Positions 1 to 11,866 of a stretch of DNA of 64,000 nt are shown in pieces. Source of the stretch: Neckera pumila (Eukaryota > Streptophyta > Bryopsida > Hypnales > Neckeraceae); NCBI GenBank assembly GCA_963969595.1, contig OZ018409.1, forward strand, positions 23,552,163 through 23,616,162, read 5' to 3'. The notes below the pieces were generated by a model. It made no database searches and was not told the origin of the DNA. It saw nothing but the letters and a program-made list of their open reading frames with translations. The position numbers and the translations under genes are program-made. Every line of letters starts with the position of its first letter. Position 1 is the first letter of the stretch.

Positions 1-1357
1 GAAGACGTGGACAAACTAAATGAAGAACAACGCATTGTTTTCAATACAGTTACTAATGCCATTTTAGAACCTCATCCTCCATGTAAATTGTTTTTCTTGG
101 ACGGCCCTGGGGGTACCGGCAAGACTTTTGTATACAATACTATATTAGGTTATCTTCGGGGTTGTGGTATTAAATGTATAGCAATGGCAACAAGTGGAAT
201 TGCTGCTTATCTTTTGCAAGAAGGACGAACAGTACATTCTTCTCTTGCCATTCTATTACAATTTGCATGAAAAATCAACATGTTCGATTAGTGCCCAATC
301 ATCATTAGCTAAAAGTTTGCGTGAAGTACAATTAATTGTACTTGATGAAGCTTGTGCTGGACATAGATTTATGATCGAAGCAATAGATCGATCATTGCGA
401 GATATTCGAGGTATTGGTACTCCAAATAGCGGTCTTGTAGTTTTATATGGTGGTGATTTCCGCCAAACTTTACCTGTCGTTGTAGGTGGAGGTCGTAAGC
501 AAACTGTTGAAGCTTGCTTGCGACGTTCATATTTGTTTCCGCTAATGCAACATTTTCATTTGACCACTAATATGCGTTTACAAAGTCAACCAGATTTTCA
601 ACAATTTTTATTAAATATTGATGAAGGCAAAACCAGTTCAGAGGTAGAGCTACCGATTGGGATGGTTGCGCATGAAAATTCTCTAAATGGACTCATTGAT
701 GCAATTTTTGATGACCCGGTTGATTTCTCTGAGCGTGTAATTTTGGTTGTCCGAAATGATGATGCCCAAGAAATCAATCATAAAATTACTGACCGTATGC
801 CTGGTGATGTGCATCAATGTTTTAGAGCTGATTTTATTCACGAAAATGATGAAGATGCCCATCATTATCCAGTAGAATTTTTAAATTCTCTACATCTTAG
901 TGGTTTGCCACCTCATCAATTAAATCTTAAATGTGGTCAATATGTGATGTTGCTAAGAAACTTAAATCCAACAAAAGGTTTATGCAATGGTAGTTGCTTA
1001 CGTTTGTTACAAGTATCTCCATTTGTATTATTGTGTGAAATTGTGGAAGGGTGTCATTGTGGCCAAGAAGTGTTGATTCCAAGAATCACACATCATTGCA
1101 ATGATAGTCGCTTGCCATTTACAATATGTCGGAGACAATTTCCTATCACTGGTGCTTTTGCAATGACAATCAATAAATCGCAGGGCCAATCATATAATCG
1201 AATCGGCATTTATCTTCAAAATGAAGTATTTAGCCATGGTCAATTATATGTGGCTTTGTCTCGTGGTAGACATCCTGCAAACATTAAGGTTGCTAATGAT
1301 AATTCACATGTCGTGGGAACGGTAAAAAATGTGGTTTATCATGAGGTTTTTACATGA
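1..1357 (+). pseudogene. Helitron PIF1-like helicase, 5'-truncated by the window and frameshifted
   Basis: C-terminal helicase part of a Helitron Rep/helicase protein, which unwinds DNA during rolling-circle transposition. The first frame (7-270) carries Walker A, GPGGTGKT. The second (to 1357) carries a Walker B-like LDEA, then GGDFRQTLPV, TTNMRL, a CNGSCLRL segment, TINKSQGQ and finally YVALSRGRH, in the order expected for PIF1/Helitron helicases. The change of frame lies near 240-255: the first frame stops at 268-270, while the expected continuation (NLHEKSTCSI) is in the other frame. The Rep endonuclease domain would lie upstream of base 1 and is not visible. The Walker B motif lacks the usual P after DEA. 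With the frameshift it is unlikely to be functional. Family identity is secure from motif order; the exact element name is not known. Confidence 0.
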
Positions 1358-2046
1358 CATTGTCTTGGAGATTCGTATATATTTACACCTGAATCAGGTG
1401 GATGGAAAAGTTAAGAGTTTGTTTCAAACTCTGCATGTTTAGGGTTCATGCACGCTTCGGCGACGTCCCCTTCTATCCAAATGCATTCTTTTGGTATCCA
1501 TTATTATTTCATTGTCTCAATTGAGACAGCATATCATATCAATAAATATGGTAGGATGATATTTGTAGCCATTTTGCTACTTTTTTTTATAGTCAATGGA
1601 AGAATATTCCAATGCATGCATCTTTCAATGCAAATCTATTTATAAAATTTATCACTTTTCTTTGAGAGTATGCAAATAGCCAAATATGCAAAGATTCTAA
1701 AGTATAAATTTTAATTTGGATATATCTTTTTTTTATATTCTAGATTGCAATATATTCAAATGATTATGAAGATATTTATACTTTACTATTTGGATCTTGA
1801 ATATCTTTTAAGTATCTTAAATATTATTTAAATCTTTTATTTTGTAATAAAATTTATCGTATAAAGATTTTTGCTTAATTACTTTCTATTGCACTATATA
1901 TATATTTTCAAAGAATATTGTATGAAGATGTTAATATTTTCCTTTAGAAATTCTACATAGTTACTTTATTTATCTACATTCTATCACATGAATGATTGAT
2001 GAAAGTAATATCTTTTATGCGTAGCAAAGCAAGCGCCAACCGCTAG
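1358..2046 (+). mobile_element. Helitron 3' noncoding tail with candidate terminus
   Basis: AT-rich sequence with no open frame follows the helicase stop. At 2043-2046 it ends in CTAG followed by T, matching the Helitron rule of a CTRR end inserted before T. A GC-rich stretch just upstream (2019-2036, GCG...CGC) could be the degraded subterminal hairpin, though only the outer few bases pair. The orientation and the distance from the helicase fit. The boundary is inferred. Confidence 0.55.
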
Positions 2047-2151
2047 TTCTTAAATAAAAAAATTGTTTTTATTAAATATTTGCTCAATCAAATTTGAATA
2101 TTGATTATCATACAAGTATTTGGTTTTGTTATATTCATGAAGCTGATGTTG

Positions 2152-2812
2152 TAACCCCTAAAATACCAAGGTAGTTTCTGGCTCTAAAACCACTGAAAAT
2201 TGTCATTTTTATTGCAATCACTCCCTAAACCAAAAAAAATTTCTTTTCTGAATCTAACCATAGGATCTTGTATTTCACTTGTCATAGATTATGTGGTAAA
2301 AATTATATGAAGTTTGACCATATGGAATAGAAGATAATAGCATTTGAAGTTGGAAAAAAAAAATTTGAATTGTGGCTTGCAATTTCAGATGACTTTGACA
2401 GCCATTTGTAGCTTTTTTTGCACTACACACCATAAAGTTAAAAAATTTTGTGTTGAAAATTTGAGTTGAGAATTGGGGAAAAAAAATTTCAAAATTTCAA
2501 AACTTGATTTTCACATATAAGAAATTTATTAAGTAGAAGTAGGTCCAAAATTGAATGAAATACTAAATTGTTAATAGCTCTTAGGTGGAATTAACACACC
2601 ACAATTCCAACGGTGCAATTGTTCTTGCAAACAATCTTAACCTTGTCAAAAAAAAACTGAAAAAATTTGAGAATTACATTCAAAAATGAATTCTATAAGC
2701 TTTGTGTAGTTTCAAAAAATCAAGTCAAAATTTCAAGTCAAAACTTCAAGTTGCACAAGCCTGCCCAAAATCCCAAGTGTTCCCCGAGGAGACTTTGGTA
2801 GTTTAGGGGTTA
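2152..2812. mobile_element. TTAA-flanked element, copy A
   Basis: About 660 bp with inverted tips: left TAACCCCTAAAATACCA, right (reverse complement) TTAACCCCTAAACTACCA. The right edge keeps TTAA; the left edge reads GTAA. The interior matches copies B and H (shared blocks around TCTAACCATAGGATCTTGTA and AAGTAGAAGTAGG). No coding capacity. It is shorter than the other copies, so probably internally deleted. Confidence 0.7.
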
Positions 2813-4302
2813 AAAATAAATAAAATTCCCATTTTCTATTATGGCTCCAGACTATTTATTTTTAAAGAATTTATTTTCTTAATCAATGTATTTGTATGAT
2901 TTTTAGTTAAAACATATTGATACTTCCAAAAGACAACACTTTAGAAATTATTGACATTATTATGCTTTAATTTTATTACTTTTATTGAACCAAGCAAAAT
3001 TTCATTTTTCCTCTTCACCTTTATATATGACAAATTCTTTCTCCTCTGTCAATAATAGGGGTAGTTACACCTTCTTCAGCAAGCAAATTTTGCAGGAGGA
3101 AGAAAAGTTGCTGAGGAAAAACATGAGGCAATTGGGAGCAATTCCGGATGAATAAGGTGTGACACCCCTTTTGTGGCGTTTGGAGGATTTCTCTGAAGAA
3201 CGGATTCAAAATTGCACGTGCCGCAAGAGCACAAACAAAGCAAGGATTGCAGATGAAATAATTTGCTCACAAGGCCTTTGCGACACCCAAAATTCATCTC
3301 CAGAGGAGAATAACGGAGCTCGCAAAGCCTTCGCAAAAATCATATCTTCTGCAAGCGGCAATCCGAACCTAACCCGCCATGCCCCTATTCTCTAGAGAAT
3401 GCCCCAACTGCAAAAAAGCTGTGACTGCCCCTAATGAATCATCCAAATCTTCATTTTGCCTAATCATATTTCATAATAAAAAAAATAGATATATTGGATA
3501 GTCTATTTTATATTAATTTAATTAATCTTCCTTTTTCTTTTTTTAATAATCTTTAGATTTTTTATACAATTTCTTTGCCATTTCTTCATTTTTTTTATTT
3601 TCTTTCAACTTTTTAACCCTTCATAATATTCAAATTTAAATGTCCAACTTCTTTATTGATTCCTCAAGCTTGATTTTTACATCTAGAAACTGATTGTAGG
3701 AAACACTTATACTATTTTACATCACACCCTATGTATTAATTTGTTTTTTGGCCCTCAATTTTTTTTCACACTTGCCAAATGGGGGGGAGGCGAGGATTCT
3801 CCAAAAAACAAATTTGGAGTTGAAATTTAGAAGAGACGGTCTTCTCATAGAGTTACACCTACAGTTCAAAGTAATTCTTAAAATAATGAATCATGTATTG
3901 TATAGAGGTCTACAAAATGGGCCTCTTTCTACTTGCATATTGAAACATGTAAAATATTGTTTTAGTGGTTCTTTTGTTGAATGACCATTTCCATAAAATT
4001 ATTACAAATGGACAATTTTTTATTATTTCTTTCTTATTTTTTTCTATTTTTTAAATTATTCCAAAAAACTAAGCATGGGTACTATGAAAATGCAACAAAT
4101 TTAGCAAGTATTTCTTGTAATTCCCCTAAAAGAATATTGGTGATCAATATATAAGTTTTTATAATCATTTTTTAAAATTTCAAGTTCTTTTTGTATCAAG
4201 ATTTTTTTATTTTAACAATTATAAAATTTTTTAATACATAATTTTAGAAACATAAGCATTTTATGAAGTTTTATATCCTTTGATTTAAGTTTCATACATT
4301 CA
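2813..4302. other. Unassigned AT-rich spacer
   Basis: Mostly A/T runs. A less AT-rich patch at 3160-3420 has short open frames on both strands, but none resembles a known protein and none has a convincing start context or splice signals. I see no gene here. Confidence 0.5.
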
Positions 4303-4344
4303 TTTTGTTAAAGTTGTTGAATAATGTTAACAACTTTAACAAAA
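4303..4344. repeat. Perfect 16-bp stem hairpin
   Basis: TTTTGTTAAAGTTGTT at 4303-4318 is exactly repeated in inverse at 4329-4344, with a 10-nt spacer. It sits just outside the left arm of the inverted array that begins near 4365. Confidence 0.8.
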
Positions 4345-4364
4345 TTATTCATAATGTTGACATC

Positions 4365-5790
4365 TTGTACAGTGGGGTACCATTCAAAATGGCGGATTTG
4401 CATTTGCAGGGAAGGAAATTTCACATCTACCAACTTTGACAGCCTCTTGAGGGCTGAAAAATTGAACTCTAATCATGAAAACTTTGGCACAATATCATCT
4501 TTATGTTAATTATATGTGTGTCAAACTTCAAGGCCAAAAGATGTATAAAGAAAAAGTTCTTGAAATGTACCTATATGTGTAGCTGTGAGAAAATTTTCAC
4601 TTTTGCCAACTTTGACATCCTCCCGAGGGCTGCAAATTTTTTTTTTACCATGAAATGTTTGGCACGAAATAACATCTATGTTGGTAACATGTGTATTAAA
4701 TTTCAAGACCAAAAGATTTACATAAAAGAAGATATACAAAATCTACCAACATGTGTAGTTGTGAGAAACAATATCACCACTACCAACTTCGATACTATCC
4801 CAAGGGTTGACTATTACTTATTTATCATGAAATTTTTTTCATGACATCATCTCTATGATAGTAACATGTGTGCCAAATTTCAAAGTCAAAAGATTTACAC
4901 AAAAAAGATATTCTAATTCTTCCAACATGTGCACTTGTAGGATTGATTTTTCAACCCTTGGAATAGTGTCATTTTCTGGATAAAGTTTTGCACGGATGTA
5001 AAAATTCATTCTCACAACTACACATGTTAGTAGATTTTGAATATCTTTTCTTGTATGAATCTTCTGGCCTTGAGATTTGGCACACATTTTATCAACATAG
5101 AGATGGTTTAATGCCAAAAAATTCATAAATTAAAAAAGAAAAATGCAGCCATAGGGAGGGTGTTGAAGTTGGCAGCTTTAAAATTGTTTCTCATAATTAT
5201 ACTTGTTGGTAGATTTTGAATATTTATTTTTGTGTGAATCTTTTGGCCTTGAAATTAGCACAGATGTTATCAATATAGAGATGATCCTTTGCTAAAATTT
5301 TCATGGTAAATTGATAATTTTTCAGCCCTAAAAGGGTATCAAAGTTGGCAATAGTAAAATGGTTTTCTTGATTGTTTCTCACAACTACACATGCTAGTAG
5401 ATTTTGAATATCTTTTTGTGTGTGGATCTTTTGGATTTGAAATTTTTACAACAGGTCATCAATACATAGATGGTCTTGTGCTAAAATTTTCATGGATTTT
5501 TTTTTTCAATCCTTAGGAGGGTGTCAAAGTTGGTAGTAGTGAAATTTTCACACGGCTACACATGTTGGTAGATTTCGATTATCTTTTTTTGTGTAAATCT
5601 TTTGGCCTTGAAATTTGGAGCACATATAGTTAACATAAAATTGATGTGCCAAAACTTTCATTGTCAAGGATCAGTTTTTTTGCCCTCGAGAGGCTATCAA
5701 AATTGGCAGATGTAAAATTTCCTTCCCTACAAATGCAAAAACGCCATTTTGAATGGTACCCATTGTATAATAATTATGATTACAAAGATT
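4365..5790. repeat. Inverted array of ~180-bp tandem units
   Basis: Three forward units (anchor CCAACTTTGACA or close variants at about 4430, 4607 and 4783) are followed by about five reverse units (anchor AAAGTTGGCA-like at about 5163, 5343, 5526 and 5699, plus a first degenerate one near 4950-5130). Spacing is 173-183 bp. Each unit also holds TTTGGCACA and CAAGGCCAAAAGAT-type blocks. The outermost ends match in inverse: GGGTACCATTCAAAATGGCG near 4375 against its complement near 5735-5765. The whole can fold into a hairpin of tandem units. No coding capacity. Confidence 0.85.
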
Positions 5791-6180
5791 GTCATTGTGA
5801 AATTGGTAATGCTCCATTTTAACATATCTATCATACATAACATTCAAGAGCCTTCCGAGAGGTGCCTTTCCCTTTTTGAAGCCCTCATCAACAAAAATCA
5901 TCTTTGATGGTGGGTGGATAGCAAAGAAGGTAAGAAGGTAGGAGTCTTGGTTTAAACATCAACCCTCAACAAGGCCGCTAACCTTGCACCCCCGTGGTGC
6001 AATTATGAAAAGAAAAAAAAAAAAAAAAAAAAAAAATTTTGAAAATTTGAAATGTGATGTGGTCATTGCAATCACGTCAACGCTGTCAGTGCCACATCAG
6101 CTCCACATAAAATTGGTTGATTTATTTTTCTATAATTGCACCCCGCAGATGCCAAAAATCATGCACTCACAGTGTTGTTG
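5791..6180. repeat. Possible small MITE with internal A24 run
   Basis: A GC-richer block near 5965-6005 (TTGCACCCCCGTGGTGCAAT) is followed by an uninterrupted run of 24 A at 6013-6036, then CACGTCAACGCTGTCAGTGC and, near 6132-6150, a partly inverted echo of the left block (TATAATTGCACCCCGC). A related arrangement with gccacatcaacgccacatca occurs near 11000-11240, suggesting a dispersed element. Ends are not well defined. Confidence 0.35.
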
Positions 6181-7092
6181 AGGCCTCAAATTTTTTGTAA
6201 TGAAAAAATGGATAGTGCCTGACAGCTTTCAATGCCGGAAGGAGTCATTGCAAAGAAGTTACCATCACTCACTTTGGCCGTGCATGTGTTGGCATTGATT
6301 AGATTGAGCATGATTTAACTTATAATAAGTTAAACTCAACTGATCATTCAATTCAGTTTGGGTTCAGTTAATTATTCTTTTAATAGGGAGTGAGTGAGAA
6401 GCAACTAATTATCTGTAAGATGGTCCTTAAGGTAGGAGGCTCAGAAATGGAGCATATAAGGGCTGGTCCGCCTTTCCCATGTAATTCCTTGGGTGGGAAT
6501 ATTTTTAGCTCATTTTTCAGATAGAGAGAAATTGATGAGGAATCTAATCCAAGTGGTTTCGTATTTTTCCAAGCATTTTTGAATTACTTATGAATTATCA
6601 AACGAGTTTTGTTGGAGGTCCCTATTTGTGAGCCTAGGTCTTTCATAAAGGGTTCACTTGCAATTCTAAATAAAGATGGAGAAAGCAAAGAGAATATTGG
6701 CTCTTGCAATTAATAATGTTTTTTTCCTTGATTCATTCAATGACTATATTGGTCAATTTCAAAACCAACTCATGTCCATTTCACAGCCATTTATAGGGTC
6801 CATTCCTAATGCCCGCTTTGTTTTACAACCTCCTACCTTAATCATTAAACATTGAGTTTAGTTGGAAAGAGTTGACTGAGTGGCCGGGTGAAGATGCTAG
6901 ATTAGTTAATTTGATGTTTTCCTATTTGTCATAGTAGAAATTCTATTGTAGTGAAAAAAAAGGGAATTCCCGACATCTACAACTAGGGTGATAATCCAGG
7001 GGTACCTTACGCTTTGGACAGGTTTGTTAAATTTTTTTTTAAATCTAATTGAATATGTCATATAAAGAAATTTTCAGAAATTTTAACGTGGC
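6181..7092. other. Unassigned spacer
   Basis: No open frame of note, RNA gene or clear repeat boundary recognised. Confidence 0.5.
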
Positions 7093-7335
7093 ATAACTCT
7101 TTAAAGGACCAAGGATTTTTTCAGGCTGATATGGCAAAAACAATGGTTTTGGGGTATGTTATTTTAAGGAAAAATCGTTTTTTTAATAACTTGGACCTTA
7201 AAAAATTGAAGTAGAGTATTTTAATCAAATGTGGACAAAATTTCAGTTCATTTGACTACGTAGATTGAAAGATTATAATGTTTGAAGTGGGTTTTTTTTT
7301 TCCATTTGTGCAAAATAGGGCCAATAGAGTTTGGG
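7093..7335. mobile_element. Truncated fragment of the TTAA element family
   Basis: The left tip reads ATAACTCTTTAAAGGACCA, close to the family tip TTAACTCCTAAAGGACCA. The interior (TAGATTGAAAGATTATAATG) matches the element at 30559-31036. No right tip is recognisable. Confidence 0.45.
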
Positions 7336-7339
7336 CCCT

Positions 7340-9240
7340 TTCACTACATTAAAAAAACCACAATACAAAATAGCCAAGCCATGAGGCTAGACAATGAAGA
7401 GAATATGAGCAAAAAGGACCAAAGAAAACAAAGAAACTAGAGAACCCTAGGTAAAACTGCAAATGGAAGGGCCACACCCTTGCCACCTGATAGTGCCACC
7501 CTCCCTTGACGCTAATAACTTGGAGCGGAGCCGGATGTTATCAAATTTGAGCCACGCAGAGGCCGCAAGGTGAGGTTGGAGCTTAGCAGTTGTTTGAGCC
7601 TTAAGTAACGCCGCTCTGCCCGAGTGAAAAAGCGAGTCCCATAGCGCTTGTTGCCATTAGATGAGATTGGAGGGTCTTGGAGGGCTATTTCAGGCCCGTT
7701 CCTCAACTTGGCTAGATTCAATGAATGCCAATATGGGCGTGTCAAAATTCTTTTTTTCAAAAAAAAAAATTTCTTACCAAAATATCATTTTAAGCAATTT
7801 TTATTTTTTTTTCAAAAAATGACTTGGCAGTCGCTGTGCCATGTCAGCCAGCTGTTGCAGCTGCGTTCCCGCAGTTTGGGAATGCAGTAGAACGCAAGGG
7901 AACTCAGGGCCCTCTAAGACCTCCGAATCTCATCTAATGAAGAGACCACGCGGCCATAATGTGTGAGAAAACACCTTCTGGTTCCAAGCAATCTAGATTA
8001 GCCAAAGTAACAACCCTCTTAATAGAGACCAGATGATTTGGAAGTCATGGAATCGTTGAGGCAGAGACAAGCCAAAAAGACATAGTATATGGTCGAAACG
8101 CACATGAGGACCCATCACAGGTTGTTCATCTAGTAAGTGTTGTAAGATTGATTGAGCATAGTCCCAAACTTTGTGTGCTCTAGGACAGTGGTAGAATCTA
8201 TGACTGGGTGTTTCATCGGCCCCAGTTTAGCAACAGTTGCATGCTATGTCCAAGTCTAGGTTAATTTTGGCCCTCCACAAATGAACCGCTACTGCATTGT
8301 GCCATACAGACCACATAAAGGCTGCTTCCTTTTGAGAACATGCCTTGAGCCATATGTCTCTCCAGTCTGGTTCAAAAAGTTGGAGCTAAAATATTGGGCC
8401 CTTTTGATGGAATTAATTATTCAATTGGGTTGACAGTGTTGGGTGAGGAGTAGTTTGCCACATGATGTGGTATAAGATAACAACTGTTTACCAATGCTCC
8501 AAAACCAACGTCTAGGATTATAATTCAAAGTTCAAGTATTGTCTGCATTAAATAACTTCGGGCAATGATTGTGACTTTTTTGGATTTCCAATATCCTCGC
8601 TCTGTGGATGAATCTTATATGGGCCTCTAGAATCCCTAAAGTGGGCAAGATGACTAGCTGTCTAGAACTCGCCTCGATAGTTGCTCTAATAGCTCCGTTT
8701 GAGATTAAGATTTGTTGGGAGTCTGGCATGAGAATATTTGTAGGGGTTACTTAGTACTGCCAGACAATCAACGGAAGAGCTTCATTTGGCTGATCAAAGA
8801 TGCCAAGCTACTCCCCTATTTGGGCTTGGAAGAAGTGATGTGTGAGCATGGGTCTCCACTCTAGTGGAATAGAAGAGATAATATTGAACCATTGAATCTG
8901 TTTGGTATTCAAAAGATGAAAACGAGATGCTAATTCATCCCATTATTTTAAAATCTTTGGTACTAGTATCCCAAATATCTGCTACGTATCTGAGACCAAT
9001 TCTAGCTAGCTCCCTTGCCCTATCTATGTTGAAGTTGAAGTTAGATCCGAAATATTTTGTGGACCACCATAAACTAGTGGATAGAACCTCATCCGCATTT
9101 GTCGAAGGAGACAATTTGATGGATTGGTAAATTGTTTCCATGCTGAAGTAATTCTATTCCAAATCCTAGAGCCTCGTGATACTAAATGGTCCTGAATCAT
9201 GAGCCAAGCATGGGAGGGAAACCAAAAACCCTATGAAGGA
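7340..9240 (-). pseudogene. LINE (non-LTR retrotransposon) relic, ORF2 C-terminal part with zf-RVT-like module
   Basis: Reading the minus strand from about 9240 down to 7340 gives a broken but recognisable C-terminal part of a plant LINE polyprotein. Near 9120-9220 it reads AWLMIQDHLVSRGSRIWNRI; near 8960-9060, SLWWSTKYFG and LARIGLRYVADIWD; near 8850-8930, NTKQIQWFNIISSIPLEWRP; then, at about 8150-8375, the zf-RVT-like module with W, AVHLWRAKI, CNCC and ETPSHRFYHC. Downstream, about 7950-8140, is the LLRGLLLWLI-type tail, and it resumes at about 7500-7654 (QQALWDSLFHSG), beyond an inserted MITE (7655-7939). Several in-frame stops (for example after CNCC) and frame changes show it is dead. 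The reverse transcriptase and endonuclease domains are missing. No poly(A) tail is seen at the 3' side. Confidence 0.8.
7655..7939. mobile_element. CATTAG-type MITE, copy 1, inserted in the LINE relic
   Basis: 285 bp with inverted ends CATTAGATGAGATT ... AATCTCATCTAATG. It contains GCAGTCGCTGTGCCATGTCA and a GTTCCCGCAGTTTGG block. A second copy is at 49554-49812 and a single right end lies at 50862-50895. The flanks do not show an unambiguous target duplication. No coding capacity; superfamily undetermined. Confidence 0.8.
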
Positions 9241-9712
9241 TTTGGTTTCATCTTGTTTATTCTGCAACTAAGGATTTTGACCATTTAAAAGTATATGATA
9301 TTAGGTTATCTCATGAAGAAGTTTAGAAGCACACATGAAGTCTATCTTTCTCAAAATCACTCTGTAATGCAAGGAGGTCAAGTGAATTGGCAATATAGTA
9401 GTCATGTTTGGAAATTTCTTTTGTAATGAGGGAATTTTGTTTTTAAAATCCAAATGGTGAAATATTGGAGACAAACATTTGAAATTTGTGGAAATAGTTT
9501 TAAAGTTTTTGACTTCACAGATTACAAGATAATAGGACTGGAAGTTAGAAGAAAATATTTTTTTCTTGAAAACGTCCCAACATAGCTAACAAAGTTTGAC
9601 TCCTCTTAAAATGTGATTTTAGGATGGAAATTTGTTTTTATTCTAGCAATTGTATATTATGTTTCATTAGGTAAATACATGCCAAATTTGAAAAGTTCAT
9701 GATGTTTTGTGC
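9241..9712. other. Unassigned spacer
   Basis: AT-rich; nothing recognised. Confidence 0.5.
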
Positions 9713-10635
9713 TTAATTCCTAAAGGACCAAGGCCTTTTTTGGGCCCAAAAATACTCAAAATTGCCATTTCTATAGCAAAAGTCAGAAAAATTGAAATCG
9801 TTTTGTTTTGCACATCCAACTATAGGATCTTATACCTAACTAGTATGGGAATGCATAGAAAAAATTTCAAAGTTTTTATCCACATAGATTGCAAGATATC
9901 TGCGTATAAATTGAAATAAACAAGTTTTTCAACACATTGCGGGATTAGACTTTTCTCTCTGAACATTTTTAACTTAAATTTTTTGCATTATAGATTTTTG
10001 AGCTTTAAGTTTTATAGTGGGAAATTGAGTTGAGAGTCTAGCAAAAAAAATTCAAAAAAACTTAATTTTCATTCTTAAAGAAATTGTTAAGTAGAAGTAG
10101 GTACAAAATAGAAGGAAAATCTAAAATATTAATATCATTTAGATGGAATTAAAATGCACAAATTCTGATGGTGAGATTGTTCTAGCAAGCAAACTAAACT
10201 ACATGGAACTCTTTATTTTTAAAAATTGCAAAAATTGCATTCAAAATTGAATCTTACAAGTTATTTATTAAAAGATGCTTTAATTGTTCATAACTTTTTC
10301 ATAACAAATCCAAATGGAATGAATCAAAGTTTTCTATGTAAAAGAAAATATAATCAATGACAAAAGTTATTTTTTATTTTTATTTTAAAATAATTCAAAT
10401 TTATGAATTTTTTGTTCATGCATCGTCTCCTTCCCTTTCCTATTTCAAGCTGTTTGGAGCATAAATTCTGTTCCTAGACACCAACTAAAAAATAGAATAA
10501 TCCCACAAAGCTAATCATTTTTTCTATCTTCAAAATAAGTTTCAAAGACTCAAGACAAAATTTTAGTCAGACAGCAGGTGCCTGCCCAATATTCACATTT
10601 GTTCCTCAAAGGGACAAGAGGCCTTTAGGAGTTAA
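9713..10635. mobile_element. TTAA-flanked element, copy B (full length)
   Basis: 923 bp. Left tip TTAATTCCTAAAGGACCA; right tip CCTTTAGGAGTTAA. TTAA is present at both edges. The interior shares AAAATTGCCATTTCTA and CATAGATTGCAAGATAT with the reverse complements of copies C and D, and its right third matches copy H. Short open frames (for example 9707-9919) are not protein-like. Confidence 0.8.
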
Positions 10636-11290
10636 GGTCCAAGAATGCCCTCGAGGCACACTCCAAAGAATGGGCGGGTTCTTGTTATCTCCATAGTTGA
10701 TGTGATATATTGAAACTTTTGAAAAATACATTAGCTTCTTCAAAATATAATTTCTATTCTAATTGTTGTTTTTGAGGAACTGCTACATGCCACCTTAACC
10801 CCTCATGAACCCAGTGACCATTTTCTATTTGCTGCCTCTATTTTTTAAGCGACCTGTTTCAAATTTTGAGTTTTTGAAAAGTAAAATTTATTTATAAAAT
10901 GTATATTGTAATACAAATACAATGGCGATGGATTCATCAAATTTCAAGTTACACTCCGCCTTGTAGAATTTTTCAAAGTTAAGCCATTAGGAGAAATTCC
11001 AACCCTGAAGTAGGCCGCAAGTTTTGCACAATTTTGCATCCCCTTGGTGTAGTTAGGGAAGAAATTGAAGACATGCTGACATGGCACTACTGGTGCCACA
11101 TCAACGCCACATCAACATATTAGATATTTATATATATATAAATATATTTTTAATTTTAAAAAAAATTAATTTTTATTGAATTTATTTTTAAAAAATTTAA
11201 TAATTTTTTTTTTGTATTTTTACCGCGGTAGGGTGCCGAAAATCAAAAGCTAACGGCCCTTTGCAAGGTTCAGATTTTTCCTAATGTGGT
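10636..11290. other. Unassigned spacer with AT-palindromic stretch
   Basis: Contains an AT-only palindromic segment near 11125-11150 and a GC-richer patch near 11010-11110 that resembles the block at 5960-6110. No gene seen. Confidence 0.5.
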
Positions 11291-11866
11291 ATAGTATAGT
11301 TTATAGCTTGGTGTTTTGTGTTCAATTTGGGCATGGACTAAAAAGTCAACCAATCAATGTACTTCTTGCCCACCTCATAAAGGTGAGATCCACCTCAAAT
11401 AGGGCTGATCCAAGGACTTCAAGGAGAAGACAAGTGTTCCATTCTTTTTTCTCTTGCAAACACTACTCAAATTTCAATGACTAGCATGCATTGCAAGCTT
11501 GACCATGAATTGCAAAATCTTAAAATGATATGAAATTGTACATATACATTCTCAGCTATCTTATTTCTCACTGAGCACAAAAGGCAGCATTCCAAATTAT
11601 TCTCACAAAGATATGCTCTTTCAAAGTGCGTTGCTTGGTATTTCCATTGACCAAAGAAACTCTTTGAAATTAAATATCTCCTAAACCATATTGGAAAATA
11701 ATATGAAATTTTTTGAAATTTTCAATTTGAAGGTTATATTCAAGATTCCATGATTTTGTTCTATCTAATCTTAAGAAAAAATTAGAAAGAAAACTGCTCA
11801 AGTTGTTGGCTGTTTTGGCCCATTTTGAAAGAACACCCCCCTTGGATCATTAAGGGTTTGGACTAT
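11290..11866. repeat. Left arm of large inverted repeat
   Basis: Pairs in inverse with 12623-13140 over more than 500 bp: for instance CACCTCAAATAGGGCTGATCC, TGCATTGCAAGCTTGACCAT, AGATATGCTCTTTCAAAGTG and TTTTGGCCCATTTTGAAAGA all recur on the other strand of the right arm in the mirrored order. The inner edge ends in CATTAAGGGTT, a degraded form of the right arm's TTAACCCCTAATG tip. The arms look like two copies of one element in opposite orientation. Confidence 0.85.
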
